The position numbers were made by a program, and so were the translations under genes. Below, piece after piece: positions 53,870-64,000 of a DNA stretch of 64,000 nucleotides. Source of the DNA: Isoetes taiwanensis (Eukaryota > Streptophyta > Lycopodiopsida > Isoetales > Isoetaceae); the NCBI GenBank assembly GCA_021234155.1, contig JAJEKV010000067.1, forward strand, positions 3,279,279 through 3,343,278. The letters are read 5' to 3'. Within the stretch, counting starts at the first letter, position 1. Every line of letters begins with the position of its first letter. Under the pieces are notes generated by a model. The model saw only the letters and a program-made list of their open reading frames with translations. It ran no database searches and had not been told where the DNA came from.

Positions 53870-55457
53870 GTTTTGTCGTTCGGGCAATATAAAGGCTCCG
53901 GAATGGAGATTCGACTTCGCCATGCCATTCGGAACGATGAAATTACCCTAGAGACCAAGTTACACGGTCAGTGTTTGCAACGAAAAAAACACGAACCCTC
54001 TACATGGCAGTATTCTGCATCCACCTCTTAGACCAATTGACTACGAACATGTTAGACATGAGCTACTTTGGTGCTTCTTGAAAAAGGGGTAGTCTTCTGC
54101 CCACGAAACTTGGTCTCCAAGGTAATGTCAACGTTTTGAGTCCATTGGCAGAGTCAGTTCACAGTTCCGGAGTGGGAAAGTTGCCCGTTCGTGGCCAAGG
54201 TTCTTTGGGAGAGGACCTTTGGGGCGAGCTGCTTCAGGAAGGTTTTAAAGGTCCATCTTATGGCGTCAACACCCTCCCTCTACATGATGACATTGTGCAA
54301 GATTTTCGTGTGTTGCTAGGTTATTGAAGGGTTTATGTTATGGGGGTCAGTTTTAGTCGGTTGCACTTGGGACATGGTTGAGAAGCTGCAATTGAAAACA
54401 TGAAGCAATAGGAACTGATGGAATGGGGTTTGGAGTTATCCTCCTCCCAGTGTGGCAATTAGAAGTCAAGAGCGCCTTTTGCAGTAGCAATATTGTTTAG
54501 GATCGTTCGAGATGGCCAATAGATCCAAACTCTGTTATTTCAGTCGCCATGGCTCCGCATATGTGTTTAGCAAAGGTGCATCTAGCTATCCAAGAAAACG
54601 ACCATGTTTTGGCCTCCTAAACATAAACCCTGTGTGTTGCTAGGTTATTGTAGGGTTTACGTTTCGGAGGCCAAAACATGGTCGTTTCCTTAGATAGCTA
54701 GGTGCATCTTTGCTAAACACACATGCGGAGCCATGGCAACTGAAATAACAGAGTTTGGATCTATTGGCCATCCCAAATGATCCCAAACAATTTTGCTACT
54801 GCAAAAGGTGCTCTTGACTTCTAATTGCCACACTGGGAGGAAGATAAATCCAAATCCCATTCCCTCAGTTCCTATTGCTTCACATTTCTAACTGCAGCTT
54901 CTTGACCATGTCCCAAGTGCAACCGACTAAAACTCGACCTCTATAACGCAAACCTACCAATAACCTAGCAACACACAGGGTTTACATTTCGGAGGTCGTA
55001 TCCTAGTCAGATTCGACCAGGATCTTGCACAATGTCATCACATAGAGGGAGGGTGTTGATGCCAGAAGACGGACCCTTAAAACCTTCCGGAAGCAGTTCG
55101 CCCCAAAGGTCCTCTCCCGAAGGCCCCTGGCCACAGACGGGCAACTCTCCCACTCCAAAACTGTGAACTGACTCTGCCAATGGACTCAAAATGTCGACTT
55201 TACTCTGGAGACCAAGTTTCGTGGGCAGAAGACCACCCCTTCTCCAAGAAGCACCAAAGTAGCTCATGTCCAACACGTTCGTAGTCAATTGGCCTAGGAG
55301 ATGGCTGCGGAATACCGCTATGTAGAGGGTTCGTGTTTCTTTCATTGCCAAAAATGACCATGTAACTTGGTTCCTAGGGTAATTTCGCCATTCCCATTTA
55401 CATGGCTAAGTCGAATCTCCATTCCGTGAGCCTTTTCATCGCATCGAACGACAAAAC
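53870..55457. repeat. 1.6 kb imperfect palindrome
   Basis: The left arm starts GTTTTGTCGTTCG and the right arm ends CGAACGACAAAAC. Matching continues through GGAATGGAGATTCGACTT, GACTACGAAC and GGCAGAGTCAGTTCACAGTT to CCATGTTTTGGCCTCC facing GGAGGCCAAAACATGG near the centre at about 54640. Arms are about 770 and 815 bases with small indels and substitutions. Each arm, read inward, has an open stretch with SPLAESVHS and GEDLWGELL (54136-54327 plus; 55351-55007 minus); no protein family was recognised. Confidence 0.92.
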
Positions 55458-55980
55458 ACTTGGTTTTCTACGCGGTCAACCCGCTAGACGCTCGTGGTTT
55501 GATAAGTTCTCCCGACGGATCTTGATTTTTTTGAGCCTGCGCCGGCGGTGTTACTTGAATGACGGATTCAACGGTCGGATAGGAAAATTGAGCTCCCGGA
55601 GGGGGGGGGGGGGGAGATTGGCATTTGCCCTCCCAGAGGAGCGCTGATAGGAAAGGCTGCCTCGACAACCTTTCTGAGGTCCATCTCCTGGGGTCTGGCC
55701 TCTCCCCTCTGGTGAGAAAGCTGCGCAAAGTCCTGGCCTGGTTCGATTTGGAGAAGGGTGTCAGCACTTTAAGTTCTTCAAGATCCCTCTATTCTATCCC
55801 TTGTCAAACTCCTCTACAAAAATTTCAAAGGTTATCATATTTCTTGCATAAAGTCCTAGTCATCATATCCATGTCACTATCATCTAGCCATGTCACCTAA
55901 AATTTGCCAACATCACCCAGTGAAAAGACCAAACATGGACATCTTTTCATTTTTGGCCTAGTCAGAACTTGACCTTGCTT
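55458..55980. other. Interval with a G14 run
   Basis: GGA then 14 consecutive G at 55601-55614, preceded by GAGCTCCC. An ORF with GLSPLVRKLRKVLAWFDLEK (55625-55900) has no known family. Confidence 0.5.
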
Positions 55981-55984
55981 ACTT

Positions 55985-58430
55985 GGCATGCCATGTCACC
56001 ACTTGGGGTGCCTAGGTGGCATGCTTGAGCCACGGTGGCATCCCTGAGCCACCTTGGCATGTTGGAGCCTAGATGGCATGTTGGAGCCGGCGTGGCATGT
56101 TGGAGCCACCTTGGCATGTTTGAGCCTAGGTGGCATGTTTGAGCCACCTTGTTATGGAGTCCATGTGGCATGTTGGAGCCTAGGTGGCATGTTTGAGCCC
56201 TCCTTGGCATGTTTGAGCCACCTGGCATGTTTGAGCCTAGGTGGCATGTTGGAGCCACCTTGGCATGTTGGAGCCTAAGTGAGCCTGCATGGCATGTTTG
56301 AGCCTAGGTGACATGTTTGAGCCACCTAGGAATGTTGGAGCCTAGGTGGCATGTTGGAGACCACGTGGCATGGCAAGTTGGAGCATAGGTGGCATGTTGG
56401 AGCCCGGCGCGGGCATGTTTGAGCACGCTGGAGCCTAGGTGGCATGTTTGAGCCGTTTTGTCATGTTGGAGCCTAGGTGGCATGTTAGAGCCACCTTGGC
56501 ATGTTGGAGCCAACGTGGCATGTTGGAGCCTAGGTGGCATGTTTGAGCCAACGCGGCATGTTTGAGCCACCTTGGCATGTTTGAGCCTAGGTGGCATGTT
56601 GAAGCCCATGTGGCATGTTTGAGCCACCTTGTCATGTTGGAGCCTGTTTGAGCCACCTTGGTATGTTGGAGCCTAGGTGGCATGTTGGAGCCCACGTGGC
56701 ATGTTTGAGCCACCTTGGCATGTTTGAGCCTAGGTGGCATGTTAGAGCCACCTTGGCATGTTTGAGCCTAGGTGGCATGTTGGAGCCTAGGTGGCATGTT
56801 TGAGCCACCTTGGCATGTTTGAGCACGTTGGAGCCTAGGTGGCATGTTTGAGCCACCTTGGCATGTTTGAGCACGTTGGAGCCTAGGTGGCATGTTGGAC
56901 CACCTTGGCATGTTGGAGCCTAGGTGGCATGTTGGAGACCACGTGGCATGTTTGAGCCACCTTGGCATGTTAGAGCCTTAGGTGGCATGTTGGAGCCTGC
57001 GTGGCATGCTTGAGCCACCTTGGCATGTTGAAGCCCACGTGGCATATTTGAGCCACCTTGGCAAGTTAGAGCATAGGTGGCATGTTAGAGCCCGCGTGGC
57101 ATGTTTGGGCATTTTGGAGTCTAGGTGGCATGTTGGAGCCACCTTCGCATTTTTTAGCCTAGGTGGCATGTTTGAGCCACCTTGGCATGTGGGAGCCTAG
57201 AAGGCATGTTGGAGCCCGCGTGGCTATACCACCTTGGCATGTTGGAGCCTAAATGAGCCTGAATGGCATGTTTGAGCCTAGGTGGCATGTTTGAGCCACC
57301 TAGGAATGTTGGAGCCTAGGTGGCATATTGGAGCCCACGTGGCATATTTGAGCCACCTTGGCAACTTGGAGCATAGGTGGCATGTTGGAGCCCGCGTGGC
57401 ATGTTTGAGCACGTTGGAGCCTAGGTGGCGTGTTTGAGCCATTTTGTCATGTTGGAGCCTAGGTGGCATGTTAGAGCCACCTTGGCATGTTTGAGCCTAG
57501 GTGGCATGTTAGAGCCACCTTGGCATGTTGGAACGTGGCATGTTTGAGCCTAGGTGGCATGTTGGAGCCCACGTGGCATGTTTGAGCCACCTTGGCATGT
57601 TGGAGCCTAGGTGGCATGTTTGAGCCACCTTGGCATGTTGGAGCCTAAGTGTGCCTGCATGGCATGTTTGAGCCTAGGTGGCATGTTTGCGCCACCTAGG
57701 AATGTTGGAGCCTAGGTGGCATGTTGGAGCCCACGTGGCATATTTGAGCCACCTTGGCAACTTGGAGCATAGGTGGCATGTTGGAGCCCGCGTGGCATGT
57801 TTGAGCATGTTGGAGCCTAGGTGGCATGTTTGAGCCATTTTGTCATGTTGGAGCCTAGGTGGCATGTTGGAGCCACCTTGGCATGTTTGAGCCTAGGTGG
57901 CATGTTAGAGCCACCTTGGCATGTTGGAGCCCACGTGGCATGTTGGAGCCTAGGTGGCATGTTGGAGCGTAGGTGGCATGTTGGAGCCCACATGGCATGT
58001 TTGAGCCACCTTGGCATGTTGGAGCCTAGGTGGCATGCTTGAGCCACCTTGGCATGTTGGAGCCTAGGTGGCATGTTGGAGCCCACGTGGCATGTTTGAG
58101 CCACCTTGGCATGTTTGAGCCTAGGTGGCATGTTAGAGCCACGGTGGAATGTTGGAGCCTAGGTGGCATGTTTGAGCCAACTTGGCATATTTAAGCCTAG
58201 GTGACTTGTTGTGAGCCACCTTGTCATGTTGGAGCCTAGGTGGCATATGGTAGAGCCCACGTGGCATGTTTGCGCCACACTTGGCATATTGGAGCCTGCA
58301 TGGCATGTTAGAGCCCGTGTGGCATGTTGGAGCCACCTTGGCATGTTGTAGCCACCTTGGTGGCATGTTTGAGCCACCTTGGCATGTTTGAGCCTAGGTG
58401 GCATGCTTGAGCCAACTGGACAGAAAATTT
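55985..58430 (-). repeat. 19 bp satellite, block 5 (reversed, 2.4 kb)
   Basis: The largest array; all units read on the minus strand (TTTGAGCCTAGGTGGCATG on the + strand). A longer pattern with GAGCACGTTGGAGCCTAGG and AATGTTGGAGCC recurs at 56330, 57300 and 57700, about 400 bases apart for the last two, which suggests higher-order repeats. It mirrors block 4 across the 1.6 kb palindrome. Confidence 0.95.
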
Positions 58431-58885
58431 GTTTATTGCACATCCCTATGGCAGAAAAAGGTATGTACACTCAAATGATGATATCTTAAGTGTTTTTTAA
58501 CATTTCTGGCTGAAATTTGAAATGACTATCAGGGAACTTGTAGGAACATGTGGAAAGAAATTTGGCTTGATTTGGAACTAAGGGTGATGGATAGAAATTG
58601 GATATATTTTTCTCTCAATGAACTATAAGAAAAAACCAGCAAATAATTTTTTGAATCCTGATTTCTATAAGGTTTTTGTTGTGTGTTTTCAATTCCTGCA
58701 AGTCTGAATGGGACCTGAGATCATGTGCATATGCTCAAAAAATGGGCACAAGGGATAGAGGGACAATAGATGAGATATTGCATTTTTACACATGGCATGT
58801 AATGACAACATGAATACTTTATGGGTTGTCATATGGATGGGAGCAGTGCAATGATTGTATAATGATGCTTACAAAATTGGCTATA
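58431..58885. other. Non-coding interval
   Basis: No gene recognised. Confidence 0.45.
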
Positions 58886-58889
58886 AAGA

Positions 58890-59270
58890 ACCTTAAAATA
58901 CCACACCCCTTTAGAGAACCATACATCCTTTAGAAAAAACCTCCTTAAAAGCTACACTATTTTATAAACCGCACCTCCAAATACTACACCTCCTTAGAAA
59001 CATCACCACCTCAAAAGAAGAAACCACAGTTCCTTTAACAAAAAACATACCTCCTTAAAAAACCACACGTCTAAAAAAACAAAGACCACAGCTCCTTAAA
59101 AAAAAAACTACACTTACTTATAAACCACACCTCCAAAAACTCCACCTCCTTAAAAACACCACTACCTCAAAAGAAAAAACCACAGTTCTTTTAACAAAAA
59201 ACATACCTCCTTAAAAAACCACAGCTCCTTAAAAAAATAACAGTGGACGTTCCTTGTCCACTTAAAAAAA
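58890..59270 (+). repeat. CCACACCTCCTTAAAAAA minisatellite with larger repeat unit
   Basis: Degenerate units of about 18 bases (CCACACCTCCTTAAAAAA) run throughout. A longer block with ACCTCAAAAGAA and CCACAGTTC(C/T)TTTAACAAAA occurs twice, about 160 bases apart (near 59010 and 59165). Confidence 0.85.
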
Positions 59271-59825
59271 CAGTACCGTTAGTTAGTAAAACCACACCTC
59301 CACAAATCTACATGTAGGTTTTTTCGAAATCTTTGAATAAAGAACATGTGGACCTAAGAAAACTATACTTTTCAACAGTGGACCAAAATTTGGAGTGAGT
59401 GTGTTTAACGGGCTGCAATAAATCGCCCATCAGAAGATCGGGTTTGCCTTGCATGCAAAACTGCCCATCCCATAACCTTTAGTTTTGCAGCAAAGAACCA
59501 TCAGGAAGACCCCATGCCAGAAAGAACCTTTACCAGAATAGCGCCATAGCCGGAGACGCAGCACAAAAGCACAATTTTTTTTACTATTACCTGGGTTATG
59601 GCCGAAGTAAAAGCAGAGCTCCCCAGAATGGAGCAGACGAACTGGAGAAAGTCGAGCCTAAGAAGAGCATCAACGGAGCGGAGTCCTCCAGAAACCGATA
59701 AGATCATCAGCGTGGCATCCTTCAAAATTTTCTCCCAATTATTTTTTCCTTCCTAATTTTTCCCCCACTCAGGAATCTAAAGGCATCGAGGAATCAAATC
59801 TTGGTGTGAATCAATTATATAAGTG
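59271..59825. other. Non-coding interval
   Basis: No gene recognised; a 74-residue minus-strand frame near 59501-59725 has a hydrophobic stretch but no known motif. Confidence 0.4.
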
Positions 59826-59829
59826 TAGA

Positions 59830-61356
59830 TAGCTGAGAACGTTTGAACCACTATGCCACTAACCTAGTAGGCAAAGATGGTTGGTATAGTGGAATAGATG
59901 ATTAGGTCGTTAGCACAATAAAACAATCACGTTGTTAGGGTGAAGGCAAAAGTTGCTACAAAAACTAGGTCCTCCTGACATGGTCATGTTAAAGCTAGCC
60001 TAAAATCATAAAAATTGCTCTAACAAGGGTAGGTTTTGTGTACAAATTGTGCGATTATAATGGTCCAAGATGAGACCATCTAAGCCAAAAACTTTCAATT
60101 AAAAAGTGTTACTTTTGCATACTTACAAAATTGAATTTTTCCGAGATTCCATCGGTATATAGCTGAAAATAAGGAATATATACAAGAGACAAAACTGTAG
60201 CATAAATTTCAAGTTCCAGCTAGCCCCATTTCAGGTTTCTTGCCTATATAAGATTTTTGTGATGCTCTTTCTACACTGTGGTCCGACTCCGACCGGTCCT
60301 CATTTAACTTTAGCGCATAAGGTTTAGGGTCGGTCTTTGTTTCCTTTTCTTCTGGAATCTAGAGTTCGAGGTAACATTTCCAGACTCAATTGCTTTGGGT
60401 GATTCGACCTCCTCAGCTTTAAAAGAAGTAACTGAAGCTTTGGGCGATTTATTATCGGGCAAATTAGCTTTTGCCACCATCATCAATGAACGGGCAGCCT
60501 CGGCAATTTCTGAGTAAGAATTTGCTGCGGCCATGCTAATGAGAGATTGCACAGCCTCCAGAAAAACCTGCTCATCAGAGTCTAAATCATCAGAGCCCAT
60601 TGTTAGAGAATAAGAGGAAATCAGGTTATCCACTTTATCCATTAAAGAAGCGGCCTCCTTACCCATACATTCATTCTGGATCTTCAGCTTACCATACAGA
60701 GTTTGCATAAGATAGCATGTATTGAAGCTCCCCAATCTGGCATAGAATAAAAACCCCTTAACCAGATGCTTATATATGCTCAACCTAGAATTCCTCCACG
60801 TTTTTTAAATGGTTTTCGGCTGGAATTTCTGAAGATCTAAGCTGGATTCTTAGAACAGATCCATCCAGAGCAGCTGGAAGATTTACTGCCCAGAGGACTT
60901 AAAGCTTGCAGATTACAATGATTTTCAATAGGCCCGTACTTGTATTGCAGCTCCCAAATCTGGCATAGGATAAAAACGCCTTAACCATTTACTCAGCCTA
61001 GAATTCCTCCACGTTTTTATTAACATGGTTTCGGTCCATGGCTATGGCCAAAGACTGGAATTCTTGAAGATCTAAGCTGGATTCTTAGATTAGATAGAAC
61101 GGATCCATCCAGAGCAGCTGCAAGCTTTACTGCCCAGAGGAATTAATGGTTGTAGATTAGATTGATTTTCAATAGGCCCGTACTCGTCCTTGTTTCAGAA
61201 TCCAAGACGAGGAAAGGGATAAATCATAGGTTTCATGATACTTTTTGGATAATCCTGCAGCTGTAAATCTTCTTTGAATCCGTGTAGTACAGTCTATATT
61301 CCAATCATTTGATTTTGACCAAAACATTCCTTTTCAAGTGACCAGACTATTATATT
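59830..61356. repeat. Segmental duplication, copy 2 (partner 21410-22985)
   Basis: Matches copy 1 in the same orientation over its length, with indels. It continues into TATGGCAGAAAAAGCATCC, whose counterpart in copy 1 is displaced to 24716. The inner 220-base tandem duplication is kept here (60780-61190). Confidence 0.85.
60310..60783 (-). CDS. Unknown conserved protein fragment, copy 2 (single frame, 157 codons)
   Basis: Here the pieces that are shifted in copy 1 lie in one frame: HLVKGFLFYARLGSFNTCYL, MQTLYGKLKIQNECMGKEAA, DDLDSDEQVFLEAVQSLISM, SYSEIAEAARSLMMVAKANL and a basic, Ser-rich C-terminus (SNSRFQKKRKQRPTLNLMR) before the stop. The start at 60783 is not an ATG (the first ATG codon is further in), and the preceding KTWRNSRLS lies in the same frame, so this is probably an internal to C-terminal exon. 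Leu/Ala/Glu-rich helices dominate. No family recognised. Compared with copy 1, codon-level agreement is high through the helical part, which suggests that this copy is nearer to the functional form. Confidence 0.5.
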   Translation of the reverse strand: MSIYKHLVKGFLFYARLGSFNTCYLMQTLYGKLKIQNECMGKEAASLMDKVDNLISSYSLTMGSDDLDSDEQVFLEAVQSLISMAAANSYSEIAEAARSLMMVAKANLPDNKSPKASVTSFKAEEVESPKAIESGNVTSNSRFQKKRKQRPTLNLMR

Positions 61357-61800
61357 TTATGGCAGAAAAAGCATCCTTTAAGTGGCGAAGAGTTGCTAGT
61401 TCATGAAACCGTATGTTTATAACATAAGGTTTGAATGGTTTAGGCCTATGGGGTGTATTGTAGAAAAATGTGTAGATAAGTGGGGCCTAAAAGAATCTTT
61501 ACGATTTCTAGTTTTTTTCACTGGGTTAGATTCAGTAGTTAGGTTAGATTTAGTAGGTTAGGTTTCGCGGGAGATTGTGGAGTTTGGCGGATGTGGGCAA
61601 GCAGGTCGGGTGCATGGTCTGATGCAGGCGCTATGTTTGGAAGGTGCCTCTTTACGCTCCCCGCAAGCTGGAAGTGGATAAGATGGGGAATCCGGCCCTC
61701 TTACAGTCTATAAATCCTGAGCTTGGAGCCGGCTTGCGTACCTAACCAGGTGAGCTTCAGATTCCCTTCTTTTTTTCGCTCTTGTGTTTGCTTTGTCTCC
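61357..61800. other. 5' flank of Rep copy 2
   Basis: No separate gene. GTTAGATT(C/T)AGTAG(T/G)TTAGG is doubled near 61524-61560. A possible first exon ends CAG|GTGAGC at 61749/61750. Confidence 0.4.
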
Positions 61801-62970
61801 ATGAGGAGGGATGCCAGAAGAGCAGGACAGGCAGGCAGGAATGGGCAGCCAGAGTCTTCTTCTGGGAGGTCTGGTATGGAGGCATGCAGAAATGGTCTAG
61901 AGGATGAAGGCATATGCCTCATAGACGTCAGTGTTACACTGGGTGTGGCAGGCATGGATGCACCCCCAGAGTTCTATGACATGCTCATTCATTTTTGTCA
62001 GGAGGACTGTGTTTCAGGTGCTGTTGCAGCGGAGAGGGGGAGTGACTTAGATCACCTGCATTACCAGTGTGTCTTTAGGCTTGCTCTGAAGTCCCCTAGA
62101 GTAGTGAATTTGGCCATGATGCGGGGGTTTGGGTGGGGAGGTAAGAAGCCTGTGGGGGTTGTTCTTGTTTGTAAGGCATTAAAGAATACGAAGCTCCATT
62201 GTTTTTTTTTTTTTTTTGAAGGATGAACTTAATTAATTAATATGAATGAGAATACAGAAGAAGCGATATAGGGGTGTGCTTGCCCAAGCAAACAAGCTCG
62301 GGCGAAGACCCACGAACCGCATGAAAACAACCTACATCCCCTTATGGGATGAATCTACCAAGACTATCTACAATTTGAGGGGCTAATAGGGTATTGCATG
62401 AAGGATATGGGGAAGCCCCACTTCAAGTTACACACAAAGAATGTTTCTGAGCGCCAATTGGAGATGGGCAAGGACCTGTACTTGCTCTATGGTGCAGGGG
62501 ACATAAAGCATGTCGTAGTTTTGAATAACAGGAACCTCTTGGGAAGAGCCCTTCATTTTGTAAACTATCATGGTGGAAGGCAGCTGAGTTCTAGCCTTGT
62601 ATACACAATCACTAGGATGCTTAGAACCAGTAAATTCGTGTTGTCTACTAGCTGGATCCTTCCTTCTAATACTGCTTTTATATCTGAGCATAGAGTCAAG
62701 GCCGCCTGGCACCTGACACTAAACCCCAGAGTGGCTTTGCCAAGTGATGCTAGGTGTGTGTTGTATGGCATCCCGGCTGGGATGGAACCCATTCAGCGGA
62801 TTGGGAAGGCTAGAAAACGATACTGGGATGAGGCTGCCACGCCTGGAGACATGGATGAGAACTTTGTGGAAGGGGAGGATGATGAATTCAGGCCTCAGGC
62901 TGTCGTGGACATGCCTGGGACTGATTTCATACCTCTTGACACCACGGATTACACAATGGCAATTGGGTGA
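61801..62970 (+). pseudogene. HUH Rep-like endonuclease gene, copy 2, interrupted by a retroposon
   Basis: ATG at 61801 is followed by a Gly/Arg/Ser-rich lead, then ICLIDVSVTLGVAGMDAPPE (Rep motif I region), HFCQEDCVSGAVAAERGSDL, DHLHYQCVF (motif II, H-x-H-x-Q) and KALKNTKLHCF. At 62202 the frame runs into a poly-T stretch and foreign sequence; Rep sequence resumes about 62374 with GYCMKD (motif III, Y-x2-K) and KDLYLLYGAGDIKHVVVLNN. The C-terminal half (HFVNYHGGRQLSSSLVYTIT; LSTSWILPSNTAFISEHRVK; GIPAGMEPIQRIGKARKRYW) matches copy 1 closely and ends TGA at 62968-62970. No helicase motif is present. It retains motif I, which copy 1 lacks, so the two are complementary records of the ancestral protein. 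Confidence 0.75.
62202..62374 (-). mobile_element. Poly(A)-tailed retroposon (LINE 3' end or SINE) inside Rep copy 2
   Basis: On the minus strand the insert ends CATATTAATTAATTAAGTTC, ATCCTTC and a run of about 16 A, the form of a plant LINE 3' end or a LINE-derived SINE. It is about 170 bases long. A clear target-site duplication was not found, because the junction lies in a T-rich codon run. Confidence 0.75.
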
Positions 62971-63635
62971 CTTGTGCTTGCAGGGGGCTGCCACGTCAGC
63001 ATTTCACTGTTCCTCTTTTTTCTTCGACGGCCGAGGTCTGGCTATGGCGCCGTCGTGACGCCAGTGGCCTAGGCGTCGTCGATCCGGCTGGTTTTTGTCT
63101 TGCGTGAGGCGCTGGATCGAGACGTATCTTTTGGTGTAATTTTTGAGAGGAGCGCCTTTGATTTTCGATGTTTTTGGAGGAATCTTGATATTTCTGTGCC
63201 ATTTTCGAGTTTTGGAGTGTCTTTTCGACTGCAAAGGCTTGAAGTTGATTCTGCTGTTACTTTTCATCTGATTTTGAAGAAGAGCGCCTACTTTTTGCGC
63301 TACTTTTTGAAGGATCCCTGTTTCTGTGGAGATTTTCGGGGGTTTTTCAACTGCAAGGCGTTGTGTGAGTAGGAGTACTTTTATTTTTTGTAGTAGATTC
63401 TTTTTTTCTTGATTCTGACCTTGGATTTGTTGTTTCTTTCGGCAGCTGGAGCTTCAAGTTCAAGATCCAGAGTGTTAGGACGAGTCTGGCGACTTGTAGA
63501 CTTCGTCAGGTCTTTATGGCGTTTCTATAATGATTTACGAAGGAACTGGGGTCTGTATCTCGTCCATTGTCTCTCAGTTTGTTGGGTTCATGGCTGCCAG
63601 TCTCTGGAAACTGTTAAGATATATGGCTCGCTTAG
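62971..63635. other. 3' flank of Rep copy 2
   Basis: No gene recognised. The sequence is rich in TTTT(C/G)GA and contains GGCGCC at 63049; a frame of 90 codons (63100-63372) has no known motif. Confidence 0.4.
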
Positions 63636-63642
63636 TTGGGGT

Positions 63643-63957
63643 CATGCCGGCCATTTTGCCCAACAAGTTCAAAGCAGTTTACGGCAGAGCTTTACTACAT
63701 GCTACTCTTTTCTACCAGACCTAGCAAAAATGCTTATGTCGTGCATTCTCTTGCCCTTTCTTGTAGTGGCCTATGTAGTGTTCACAATACTCTGCTTTAT
63801 CTGGTCTGTTACAGAGTATGCCGGCCAATTTCTTCAAGTTTCATTCTTCCCTTTCTTAAGCTCATGCGGCCATTTTGCCCAACAAGTTCGAAGCAGTTTA
63901 CGGCAGAGCATTACTACATGCTTCTCTTTTCTACCAGACCTAGCAAAAATGCTTATG
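63643..63957 (+). repeat. Tandem duplication of about 95 bases, 219 bases apart
   Basis: GGCCATTTTGCCCAACAAGT through CCTAGCAAAAATGCTTATGT occurs at about 63648-63740 and 63867-63957 with few differences. Confidence 0.9.
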
Positions 63958-64000
63958 TTTTTATGCTTATGTTTCTGGATATCTGAAGATACTACAGGCT

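Noticed and set aside
53840-55457. Plastid or mitochondrial DNA insertion as source of the palindrome
   Set aside because: The conserved peptide did not match any organelle gene I know, and no rRNA, tRNA or known organelle gene is beside it; left as unknown.
55962-58470. Frames of 60-107 residues across the large satellite block
   Set aside because: Same satellite artefact, with conflicting frames on both strands.
1-64000. tRNA, rRNA or other structured RNA genes
   Set aside because: No cloverleaf with conserved A and B boxes and no rRNA core sequence was noticed on either strand; this was by eye, so short tRNAs could be missed.

Overview
This is nuclear DNA from a land plant with a large, repeat-rich genome. 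The evidence is a Ty1/copia retrotransposon, fragments of PLS-type pentatricopeptide (PPR) genes, an alpha-expansin fragment, Helitron-type ends and long satellite blocks. The PPR style and the unusual transposon proteins suggest a fern or another non-flowering plant. That placement is an inference; no organelle or marker gene settles it. No tRNA, rRNA or bacterial-type operon was seen. Most coding sequences are broken, so the window reads mainly as layered mobile elements and gene remnants.

Layout. 1-3.1 kb: copia element on the minus strand, with pol running off the left edge, a broken gag, the primer-binding site and part of an LTR. 4.25-8.9 kb: decayed minus-strand DNA transposon with a DUF7869-like catalytic region, split by an insertion that carries an ACATGC-type repeat. 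9.0-15.4 kb: region full of GGCGCC palindromes, including a ~200 bp foldback and a decayed multi-exon gene. That gene joins a Lys/Glu-rich region, a ParB-like domain and a permuted N6/N4 methylase-like domain whose catalytic motif looks lost. 15.4-24.7 kb: duplicated hairpin repeats, a Helitron 3' end, one copy of a segmental duplication and an AT-rich satellite. 26.4-31.2 kb: PPR remnants. 31.8-32.6 kb: unknown membrane protein. 33.1-35.9 kb: two copies of a small repeat with a covarying hairpin. 36.0-37.6 kb: ceramidase-family gene remnant. 38.0-40.7 kb: Helitron 3' end (minus strand), a long polypyrimidine tract, a 543 bp MITE and a 325 bp duplication. 41.6-44.8 kb: RPA-like fragment, a foldback and the first HUH Rep-like gene. 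46.1-58.4 kb: blocks of a 19 bp satellite in both orientations, interrupted by an expansin remnant, a 74 bp minisatellite, an intact hAT-type MITE with 8 bp target-site duplications and a 1.6 kb palindrome. 59.8-61.4 kb: second copy of the segmental duplication. 61.8-63.0 kb: second Rep-like gene, interrupted by a poly(A)-tailed retroposon.

The strongest candidates for something undescribed are the two Rep-like HUH endonuclease genes (no helicase domain, possibly replitron-like), the ParB plus degenerate-methylase gene in its GGCGCC-rich setting, and the small repeat whose hairpin arms differ between copies while staying fully complementary. All functional assignments come from reading motifs by eye; no database search was possible.
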